From NCBI RefSeq assembly GCF_001746415.1, contig NZ_MEHJ01000001.1, positions 1,298,501 through 1,362,500 of the forward strand: 64,000 bases of DNA, given 5' to 3'. Shown one piece after another: positions 7,876 to 15,028 of this stretch (the stretch's first letter is position 1; each line of letters starts with the position of its first letter). Source of the DNA: Streptomyces agglomeratus. GTDB lineage: Bacteria; Actinomycetota; Actinomycetes; Streptomycetales; Streptomycetaceae. The notes under the pieces were generated by a model. The model was not told where the DNA came from. It searched no databases and worked only from the letters and a program-made list of their open reading frames with translations. A program made the translations under genes and the position numbers.

Positions 7876-9081
7876 TCAGTTCGCGGACGGATCGGCGCGG
7901 CCGAACCAGTCCAGGCACAGGACCAGCGCGTCGTCTTCGGCGTCCGCGTCGCGGTAGGAGGCCAGTTCCTGAAGGAGCGCGCGTGGCACAGCAGCAGCCG
8001 GCAACAGGCTGACGGCCTGGATGGCCCGCGCCAGAGCCCGCTCCCCGTATGCCTCCCCGGCACCCGAGACGGCCGAGTAGACGCCGTCGCTGACGAAGAT
8101 CAGGCGGTCGCCGGGCAGCGCCTCGAAGTCCTGGGCCGTATAGGCGGTCTCGTCGAACATGCCCAACGGGAGCTGCGCCTCGAAGGCGACGTGCTCGACC
8201 ATCTTGTCCCGCTGCCGCCACAGTTGAGGTGAACCGGCGTCCACCACCTGCCCCCGTCCGGTGGCCAGTTCGAAGGACAGGAGCAGAGTGGACACGTACT
8301 GCGCTCCGCGATACTGCGCGTAGACGGCCTGGTCGGCCAGGGCCGCCTGATCGGCGATGCCGATGCCGGCCCTGCGGGCGTTGCGCAGGGCGTTGACGGC
8401 CAGATTGGTGAGCAGGGACGCCTCGATCCCCTCCCCCATGCCGTTGGTGACGCTGAGAGTCAGGCTCTCGGCCGAGGACGACCAGTCGAAGTTGTCGCCG
8501 TGGATGTCGTAGGCCGGCTCCAACTGGGCGCCGATCGCGTACTCGGGGCGCTTGCACGCGCGGGCCGGCAGCAGTTGCCACTGCATCTCCGATGCCAGGG
8601 TGAGGCGACTGGCACGCCGCGCCTGCAAATACAGGTCGGTATCGCGCTCGGCGACGACGATCTCATGCCCGAGCAGTTCGGCCAGCTCGGTCAGTTCCTC
8701 AACGGTGTCGGGCGTGCATCTGTGTTTGGGCAGGCGCACGGTCAGGATGCCCAGCCTGTCCCCGCGCACGGTCACGGGCAGATGCAGATCCACGGCCCCG
8801 CCCTGGGCCACGTACTGACCGAACGGCTCCTGACTCCCGAACGCGCGGCCTTCGGGACTCGATTCCACCGGCAACGGCTCCGACGTATGGGGCAAGGCCG
8901 TCACCGGCTGGAGGCACGTGAGACTGTAGTCGGCCATCAGCAGGTCGACCTCGACGGCTTCGTAGTACGCGATCAGCGCGGCTCGCATCGCGTCGAAGAG
9001 CGCATGGGGCGCCGCAGTGCGCACCGCGCGCCCAGCAGCCAGAATGTTCGTCACGATAAAAGCCATTTCGTCGAGAATCAT
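7876..9081 (-). CDS. SpoIIE-like PP2C phosphatase with GAF-like N-terminus, altered active site
   Basis: A 401-aa protein. Residues about 1-160 look like a GAF-type sensory domain (SYLTCLQPVTALP-like core, DLHLPVTVRGDRLGILTVRL), followed by a helical linker ending EMQWQLLPA, which normally precedes SpoIIE-type phosphatase domains. The catalytic domain keeps GDNFDW, FVSDGVY and EDDALVLCLDW. However, the metal-binding motif usually read as GDxxGxG is TNGMGEG, so the aspartate is asparagine. Activity may therefore be weak or lost. The start at 9081 (MILDEMAFIVTN) is chosen over an in-frame ATG at 9201 because the extra 40 residues look non-coding; no start has a strong ribosome site. The partner anti-anti-sigma factor is not nearby. 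Confidence 0.72.
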   Translation of the reverse strand: MILDEMAFIVTNILAAGRAVRTAAPHALFDAMRAALIAYYEAVEVDLLMADYSLTCLQPVTALPHTSEPLPVESSPEGRAFGSQEPFGQYVAQGGAVDLHLPVTVRGDRLGILTVRLPKHRCTPDTVEELTELAELLGHEIVVAERDTDLYLQARRASRLTLASEMQWQLLPARACKRPEYAIGAQLEPAYDIHGDNFDWSSSAESLTLSVTNGMGEGIEASLLTNLAVNALRNARRAGIGIADQAALADQAVYAQYRGAQYVSTLLLSFELATGRGQVVDAGSPQLWRQRDKMVEHVAFEAQLPLGMFDETAYTAQDFEALPGDRLIFVSDGVYSAVSGAGEAYGERALARAIQAVSLLPAAAVPRALLQELASYRDADAEDDALVLCLDWFGRADPSAN

Positions 9082-9760
9082 ACATATAGGGATTTTGAGC
9101 AGACATGCTGCCACGAAGAGGGCGGGCGCCCGGCCCAGCCTCGGCGTCCAACCCTCAATGGCCGTCGCGGCCGCAGGGGCAGCACCCAACTGTTGCCCCA
9201 TGGCAAATGTTTACTCTACCGAGGTACCACCGCGCCAGGCGGTCCAACTGCCCACGCACTGCGCCGGTCTCGGCACGGCGCCTGGTCTCGACAGAGATCG
9301 AATCGCTCAAGTAAGGCGTAAAGCGGATCGGGCAGCGCACCGACCCATTACTTCGACGAACTCCTCGATCTGCGACATGCGAATACCCTCGCCTCCCTTT
9401 CGCCACGGCTTCGTCGTTCGACGACACCGCGATCTCGGTTCAGGGAATTGCATGTACCCCCATCGGCGAAAGCCATAGCTCCCCACTCCAGGGAAGACAC
9501 ACAGGGCGGACGAGCGGGCATGCCACGAAAAGAGCAGAGTATGCGTGCGTTTTTGCGTCACATGTACGAACGGGGCACTGGCGCGCCAACCCTGCCCGGG
9601 CGGGTCCCGTTTGCGCGCACGGGTGGAGGAAAGTGGTGGAACAAGGCGCCGGCCCGATCGAGTTGCCCGCGCGCCGAGCGCAGGTGTGCCGACCCGGGTG
9701 ACCCGGTCCAGGGCGCCTCACCCTACGGTGATAGCCACATCCGCATTAAGGAGACACGAC
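9082..9760. other. Gene-poor interval
   Basis: No gene I can support with confidence. The best small candidate is a 23-codon minus-strand frame at 9307-9378 (MSQIEEFVEVMGRCAARS...). It begins 10 bases after a strong GGGAGGCGAGGG ribosome-like site; it is recorded here but not called. The remainder shows no repeat, tRNA or clear promoter. Confidence 0.4.
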
Positions 9761-10198
9761 GTGCCCACCATGACCGGGAAGCGATGGAAGACCCGCCTGC
9801 TGCCCGCTTTCCTCATCGCCGGGTTCGTAGTCTGGATGACCATGGTGTGCGTGTCCATCGCCAACGAGCCGCCCGAGGGCTCGGCGTCCGCGCGGAGTCT
9901 GCGCGGCGACGTCGCCAAGGCAGTACAGGACCAGGACGCCGACCGGCTACAGAACCTGTTCCACCCGGACACGGTCGCCGACGGCTACGCCACGGCGCTG
10001 CTCGAGCGCCTCAAGGAAGCGGAAAGCAGCGACGTGTCGCCGACACTCCGCACAGAGGACCAGCAGCAGGTCCTGGTGCTCAAGGGAACGAGCGCCGACG
10101 GGGCCGTGTGCGTGCCCTGGCAGGTCACGGAGGAGGACAGCCGCTGGTACCTGGACGGCACACCCCCGCTCAACGCTCACTTCTGCAATGGCCGATAA
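9761..10198 (+). CDS. Small membrane-anchored protein, unknown function
   Basis: 145 aa, not recognised. A short basic N-terminus is followed by one hydrophobic segment (LLPAFLIAGFVVWMTMVCVSI, about 12-32). The remaining 110 residues are extracytoplasmic by prediction and hold two cysteines, in GAVCVPW and HFCNGR. Charge and length resemble the soluble NTF2-like tails of Streptomyces secreted proteins, but this is only an impression. The GTG at 9761 was chosen because AAGGAGA lies seven bases upstream; an in-frame ATG at 9770 is the alternative. It is followed 83 bases later by another exported protein. Confidence 0.65.
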   Translation: MPTMTGKRWKTRLLPAFLIAGFVVWMTMVCVSIANEPPEGSASARSLRGDVAKAVQDQDADRLQNLFHPDTVADGYATALLERLKEAESSDVSPTLRTEDQQQVLVLKGTSADGAVCVPWQVTEEDSRWYLDGTPPLNAHFCNGR

Positions 10199-10281
10199 CG
10201 ATCTACCGGGCGAAAGATCGCTCCTCCTAGCGTCGGTGGCGACCACACAAGCACCACCCTTCGCTAGGGGGAATTTTCTCC

Positions 10282-10674
10282 ATGCTCGTTCGCTACGCCG
10301 CCGCGACCGTTCTCCTCGCAGGCGCTCTCGCACTTCCCACGTCGACCGCGACCGCGGCGGAGATCAGCCCGCTGTCCGCCCGGGGCTGCACCGGTAACCC
10401 CGGCAGCAACGGTTCGAAGTGCATCGAGGTCAAGGGCACCCGGCTGCACGTCGACACGGTCAAGACCACGCTCACGAAGAACCACGCCGACAACTGCGGC
10501 AAGGCCACCATCCAGATCGGCTCGTGGAAGAAGACCAGCGGGAACATATGCGAGGCCCGCAGCTTCTCCTGGGGCCCGCTGACCGTCAACAGGTCGTTCC
10601 CCGACGGCACCAAGGCCTGCGCCTGGTGGTCCAACTACCCGGACGGCAAGGCCTGCGTCACCATCCACGACTGA
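10282..10674 (+). CDS. Secreted cysteine-rich small protein
   Basis: 130 aa with a clear Sec signal peptide (LVRYAAATVLLAGALALP, cleavage probably after TATAAE or ATA-A near 27-29). The mature part is about 100 residues, has six cysteines (GCTG, KCIE, NCGK, ICEA, ACAWW, ACVTI), enough for three disulfides, and a Trp-rich, basic surface pattern. No enzyme motif is visible. A GGGGGAA ribosome site precedes the ATG, and a perfect 16-bp terminator follows 21 bases after the stop, so this is likely a single-gene transcript. An enzyme inhibitor or small effector is possible but unproven. Confidence 0.75.
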   Translation: MLVRYAAATVLLAGALALPTSTATAAEISPLSARGCTGNPGSNGSKCIEVKGTRLHVDTVKTTLTKNHADNCGKATIQIGSWKKTSGNICEARSFSWGPLTVNRSFPDGTKACAWWSNYPDGKACVTIHD

Positions 10675-10695
10675 CCGACGGGCAGACGCGCCCGG

Positions 10696-10733
10696 TGCAC
10701 GCCCCGCTCACTCCACGGTGAGCGGGGCGTGCA
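10696..10733 (+). terminator. Terminator after secreted protein gene
   Basis: Perfect 16-bp stem, 10696-10711 paired with 10718-10733, with a 6-base loop TCCACG. It begins 21 bases beyond the stop codon. There is no T-tract. Confidence 0.8.
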
Positions 10734-10886
10734 CATGCCGCAGTACCGAGCCTCGCCTCCCACGAGGGCGGCAAGTGACGCGTACGGACCGCCGGCTGGC
10801 GGGAGCCGGGCGGCCGGTGAAGGCCCCACGCCTGCCTCGGCCGGCCGCGTCGGCTCTACGTCACGCGGCCATGGCCCCCGGGGGGA

Positions 10887-11480
10887 CTACCCCGGTCCGT
10901 CGACGCTGTTCGGGTTGCCCGCCGCCGGATCGCCGTCGCCGAGGGCGACCCACCAGTGCCCGTCGTCGTGGACGAGAAGGAGTTCCTGGCGCTTGCCCGT
11001 CTTCTCGTACACCAGGTCCACCTGGTTGAAGTAGTCCACCACGCCTTCCACGACGGTGGCTTCCACGTGGCCCCGCGCGCTCACGGCGTAGTCGCGGACG
11101 TGCCTGCGGGCCTCCGCGTCCGGCTGGTCGAAATCGGGGCCGGCGAGCTTCGCCAGCCCTGCGGCGTCCTCGGCCTTGAGCCGCTGGACGTACACCCGTA
11201 CAAGCGAGTCGACGTCCTCGGCGGTCTCCGCGACGTCCGGGTGGCCGGACTTCCCCGCCCTCACCGTGACGTCGACCGACGGTGAGCCGGCCAGTGAGTA
11301 GGGCGGCCGGAACCAGGTCGCCCAGCCGCCGACCGCCACGGCCGCGACCACCAGGACTGCCCCGGAGATCAGTGCGAAGCGCTTGGGGCCCGAAGCCGCC
11401 CACTTCCCCGCCACCCGTTTCGTGGACGCACAGTCCTCCGTCACCAGAACCGGCGCGGGGGTGTCGTCGTGCCGAGTCAT
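10887..11480 (-). CDS. Single-pass membrane protein, unknown function
   Basis: 197 aa. A cytoplasmic tail of about 34 residues is followed by one transmembrane helix (FALISGAVLVVAAVAVGGWA) and an outside domain of about 140 residues. That domain (SLVRVYVQRLKAEDAAGLAKL ... DGHWWVALG) resembles the NTF2/DUF4878-like fold often found in Streptomyces membrane anchors. The start is supported by AAGGAAGAGG upstream. It is convergent with the secreted protein gene; the 10675-10886 spacer holds only the terminator. The family is not firmly recognised. Confidence 0.72.
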   Translation of the reverse strand: MTRHDDTPAPVLVTEDCASTKRVAGKWAASGPKRFALISGAVLVVAAVAVGGWATWFRPPYSLAGSPSVDVTVRAGKSGHPDVAETAEDVDSLVRVYVQRLKAEDAAGLAKLAGPDFDQPDAEARRHVRDYAVSARGHVEATVVEGVVDYFNQVDLVYEKTGKRQELLLVHDDGHWWVALGDGDPAAGNPNSVDGPG

Positions 11481-11987
11481 CCGCCTCTTCCTTCAGGGCT
11501 TCCTCTGCTCGAGGAGGTCATGAGAAGGATCTTCGCGCCAGGCCGCCTCGTACAAGACGCTCCGCGATTCGATGCTCATACGTGATCATGAAGGGGCGGT
11601 CCGGCGGCCGTTCACCGCTCGGAGACAGGAACCGGCGGGGATCGGCGGGGATCGGCCCATCGACAGATGAACAAAGGCAAACGTGATCTTTCATACGTAT
11701 GTATGAAGTGGGAGGGGTGGGGGTCTGCGAGAGTGCCGTTCGCGGCAACTAGCTGTGTGGCCTTGGAATTTGGGGGAGTTTCGTGTGCTGCTGTCCGGCC
11801 CGTGGGGGCTCGCCCGGACCCGTGGCGGAGACCGGTTTCACCGCACGCCGCTCCCGCCCACGCGGTTCAGGACGTCTGCCCGGAAAAGCAATTGCCGGGA
11901 CGGCGCATTTCCCCTGGGATTGTTCCCGGACGGTTGCCCCCCAGAGATGCCGGCTGCCCGGCTGTCTTCACTTGAGAAGGAAAGTGC
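11481..11987. other. Intergenic region with a palindromic site
   Basis: A 507-base spacer between divergent genes. At 11690-11707 lies a perfect palindrome, TTCATAC-GTAT-GTATGAA. A related half-degenerate copy (TCATACGTGATCATGA) lies about 115 bases to the left. Several frames near 11755-12022 are open but have weak coding character and overlap the pepP start. They are not called. Confidence 0.45.
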
Positions 11988-13451
11988 GTGACGGATTCGC
12001 CTCAGGAGGCTGTTGTGACTGACGAGTCAGACGAGAACAAGGCCCGGAAGAACGGCCTGTACGGGGGCGTGAGCACCGAACTCGCGGAGAACATGAAGCA
12101 GGGCTGGGCCGACACCGAGCGGCGCGACCTCCAGCCCATCGCGCAGGCAGCGCACACCGCGCGCCGCCGGGCGGCGCTTTCCGCCCAATTCTCCGGCGAG
12201 CTGCTGGTGATCCCCGCCGGCAACCCGAAGGTCCGCTCCAACGACACCGACTACCCCTTCCGGCCCTCCTCCGACTACGTCTACCTGACGGGTGACCAGT
12301 CGCAGGACGCCGTGCTGGTCCTGGAGCCCGGCCAGGACGGCGGGCACCGGGCGGTCGCCTACCTGCTCCCCCGCTCCGACTACGGGTCCGGCGAGTTCTG
12401 GCTCGACTACCACGGTGAGCTCTGGGACGGCCGTCGCAACAGCCTCACCGAGAACGAGCAGCTCCTCGGCCTGCCCTGCCGCGACGTCCGCACGCTGACC
12501 GAGCGGCTCGCCGCGGCCACCGGCCCGATCCGCCTGCTGCGCGGTTACGACGCGGCCGTCGACGCCGCACTGAACGACAAGGTGACCGCCGAGCGCGACA
12601 CCGAGTTCCGCGTCGCCCTCTCCGAAATGCGCCTGGTCAAGGACGACTTCGAGATCGCCGACCTGCGCCACGCCTGCCAGGCCACCGCCCGGGGCTTCGA
12701 GGACGTCGTACGCGTCCTCGGTACCGACACGCCGACACTGGAGCGGGCCATCGAGGGCACGTTCTACATGCGTGCCCGGATCGAGGGCAACGACGTCGGT
12801 TACGCGTCGGTCTGCGCCGCGGGACCGCACGCCACGACGCTGCACTGGGTGCGCAACGACGGTGAGACCCGCCCTGGTGAACTGCTGCTGATCGACGCCG
12901 GAGTGGAGAGCCGCAACCTCTACACCGCCGACGTCACCCGCACCCTGCCGGTCGACGGCCGTTTCACGCCGGTCCAGCGCAAGGTGTACGACGCGGTGTA
13001 CGAGGCGCAGTCGGCCGGTATCGCCGCGGTCGGGCCCGGTGCCAAGTACCGGGACTTCCACCACGCCGCCCAGCGGGTGCTGGCCGAGCACCTGGCGGCC
13101 TGGGGCCTGTTCGGCGACCGGTCGGTGGACGAGGCGTACGAGCTCGGGCTGCACCGCCGCTGGACCCTGGCCGGCACGGGTCACATGATCGGCCTGGACG
13201 TCCACGACTGCGCCAAGGCCCGCACCGAGCTGTACGTGGACGGCACGCTGGAAGCGGGCATGGTGCTCACCGTCGAGCCGGGTCTGTACTTCCAGTCGGA
13301 CGACCTGACCGTTCCCGAGGAGCTCCGCGGCATCGGCATCCGGATCGAGGACGACATCCTGGTCACCGAGGAGGGCAACGAGAACCTCTCGGGCGGCCTT
13401 CCCCGGGCCGCGGACGACGTGGAGGCCTGGATGGCCAATCTGCGGGGCTGA
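11988..13451 (+). CDS. pepP: Xaa-Pro aminopeptidase (aminopeptidase P)
   Basis: Removes the N-terminal residue from peptides with proline in second position; a cytoplasmic di-metal enzyme. The N-terminal AMP_N domain (about 60-190, FRPSSDYVYLTG) precedes the pita-bread M24 domain (about 225-470). All five metal ligands are visible: Asp in LLIDAGVE, Asp in TADVTRTLPV, His in GTGHMIGLDVHD, Glu in TVEPGLYF and Glu in RIEDDI. The GTG at 11988 follows GAGAAGGAAAG. An alternative GTG at 12015 follows a better AGGAGG, giving MTDESDEN; the extra nine residues are uncertain. A terminator follows, then a divergent paralogue in tandem. Confidence 0.93.
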   Translation: MTDSPQEAVVTDESDENKARKNGLYGGVSTELAENMKQGWADTERRDLQPIAQAAHTARRRAALSAQFSGELLVIPAGNPKVRSNDTDYPFRPSSDYVYLTGDQSQDAVLVLEPGQDGGHRAVAYLLPRSDYGSGEFWLDYHGELWDGRRNSLTENEQLLGLPCRDVRTLTERLAAATGPIRLLRGYDAAVDAALNDKVTAERDTEFRVALSEMRLVKDDFEIADLRHACQATARGFEDVVRVLGTDTPTLERAIEGTFYMRARIEGNDVGYASVCAAGPHATTLHWVRNDGETRPGELLLIDAGVESRNLYTADVTRTLPVDGRFTPVQRKVYDAVYEAQSAGIAAVGPGAKYRDFHHAAQRVLAEHLAAWGLFGDRSVDEAYELGLHRRWTLAGTGHMIGLDVHDCAKARTELYVDGTLEAGMVLTVEPGLYFQSDDLTVPEELRGIGIRIEDDILVTEEGNENLSGGLPRAADDVEAWMANLRG

Positions 13452-13487
13452 CAGCGACCGCCGCGCCCGTCAGGGCAGCGGCGCCGA

Positions 13488-13519
13488 CGGCCGACCGCAC
13501 CACCGGGTGCGGTCGGCCG
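13488..13519 (+). terminator. Terminator after first pepP
   Basis: A 14-bp perfect stem (13488-13501 with 13506-13519) and 4-base loop ACCG, starting 37 bases past the stop. It separates the two pepP paralogues into different transcripts. Confidence 0.75.
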
Positions 13520-13585
13520 CGGCGTGTACCAATTCCGTTCTCTTCCTCTGGGAGAACGGACCACCACACGACGGGGAGGCGTGCG

Positions 13586-15028
13586 ATGGAACGGCAGGAC
13601 GGCTTGCGCGGGGTGCGGAGTCATGATCGTCAAGTACCGGCCGCAGTGGCCGAGGTCTTTCGGCACGGGTGGGCGGACACCAGCGTGCGGCCGCCGCTCG
13701 TCTCCGGAGCCGCGTGCGCGGCCAAGCGGCGTGCGGCGGTGTCGGAGCGGTTCCCCGGGGAACGGATCGTCGTCCCTTCGGGCGGGCTCAAGGTCCGCAG
13801 CAACGACTTCGACTACACGTTCCGGCCGCATTCCGCGTTCGTCCACCTCACCGCCGAGCAGGGGACGCAGGCGGTTCCGGACAGCGTGCTCGTCTTCGAG
13901 CCCACCGGCGGCGGGCACGAGGTCACCCTGTTCACCCGGCCGCGCTCACCCCGCGACGCCGGGCCGCACGGTGCGGAGTTCTACAGCGACCGGCAGCACG
14001 GTGAGTTCTGGGTCGGCCGGCGCCGTACGCTCCGGGAGACCGCCGACGCCCTCGGCATCGAGGCCGCCGCCCGCGACAGTCTGGAACGGGCACTCGGCGG
14101 CGGAGTCCCCACTCGGGTGGTGCGCGGCGAGGACGCGTTCGTCGACGCGCTGGTACCGCCGTCCGCACCCGCCGACGCCGAACTCCTCGCCTTCCTCTCG
14201 GAGCTGCGGCTGGTCAAGGACGACTGGGAGATCGAACAGCTGCGCGCGGCCGTGGGGTACACCGTCGCCGGTTTCCACGACGTCGTCGGGGAGCTGCCCC
14301 ACGCCACTCTCCTGGCGCGGGGTGAGCGCTGGATCGAGGGCACCTTCAACCGGCGGGCGCGGCTGGAGGGTTACGGGCTGGGGTTCGAGACCATCGCGGC
14401 GGCCGGCGCGCACGCGTGCGTGCTGCACTGGATGCGCAACGACGGCCCGGTGCGGGAAGGGGATCTGCTCCTGCTGGACGCCGGTGTCGAGGCCGACTCC
14501 TTCTACACCGGGGACGTCACCCGGACGCTGCCGGTCGGCGGACGCTTCACGGATGTCCAGCGCCGCGTCTACGACCTGGTGTTCGCCGCCCAGTCCGCGG
14601 GCATCGCCGCGCTGCGGCCCGGCGCACGGTACGGCGCCTTCCACGACGCCGCGATGCGCGTCATCGCCGAAGGGCTCGACGCGTGGGGCCTCAGGCCCGC
14701 GGGCGGGGCGATGCCGCACGAGGCCGCTCTCTACCGCCGGTACACCGTCTGCGGTTCGGGCCACATGCTCGGCCTGGACTGCCACGACTGCGCCGCCGCC
14801 CGCAGCGAGACCTACGTGGACGGTGTGCTGGAGCCGGGCCATGTGCTCACGGTCGAGCCCGGCCTGTACTTCCAGCCCGACGACCTGACGGTCCCGCAGG
14901 AGCTGCGCGGCATCGGCGTACGGATCGAGGACGACTTCGTCATCACGGCCGACGGTGCCCTGTGCCTGTCGTCGGGCCTGCCCCGCGGCGCCGACGAAGT
15001 CGAGGCGTGGATGGACGCGCTGCGGTGA
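13586..15028 (+). CDS. Second aminopeptidase P paralogue
   Basis: 480 aa, plainly homologous along its full length to the gene just upstream but well diverged at the N-terminus. The AMP_N region (SNDFDYTFRPHSAFVHLT) is present. The M24 metal ligands are retained: LLLDAGVE, TGDVTRTLPV, GSGHMLGLDCHD, TVEPGLYF, RIEDDF. The enzyme should be active. Its stop overlaps the start of the LAL regulator (GTGA), so the two are translated together. That arrangement suggests this copy has been recruited to a specialised role, perhaps with the biosynthetic locus downstream; the link is inference. The ATG follows a GGGGAGGC ribosome site. Confidence 0.9.
   Translation: MERQDGLRGVRSHDRQVPAAVAEVFRHGWADTSVRPPLVSGAACAAKRRAAVSERFPGERIVVPSGGLKVRSNDFDYTFRPHSAFVHLTAEQGTQAVPDSVLVFEPTGGGHEVTLFTRPRSPRDAGPHGAEFYSDRQHGEFWVGRRRTLRETADALGIEAAARDSLERALGGGVPTRVVRGEDAFVDALVPPSAPADAELLAFLSELRLVKDDWEIEQLRAAVGYTVAGFHDVVGELPHATLLARGERWIEGTFNRRARLEGYGLGFETIAAAGAHACVLHWMRNDGPVREGDLLLLDAGVEADSFYTGDVTRTLPVGGRFTDVQRRVYDLVFAAQSAGIAALRPGARYGAFHDAAMRVIAEGLDAWGLRPAGGAMPHEAALYRRYTVCGSGHMLGLDCHDCAAARSETYVDGVLEPGHVLTVEPGLYFQPDDLTVPQELRGIGVRIEDDFVITADGALCLSSGLPRGADEVEAWMDALR

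Noticed and set aside
9307..9378. 23-codon minus-strand peptide with a strong ribosome-like site
   Set aside because: Too short to judge and no recognised family. Recorded only as a possibility in the gene-poor interval.
11755..12022. Short plus-strand ORFs upstream of pepP
   Set aside because: Overlapping frames of similar quality with poor codon character. At least one runs into the pepP start region, so they are more likely leader sequence.
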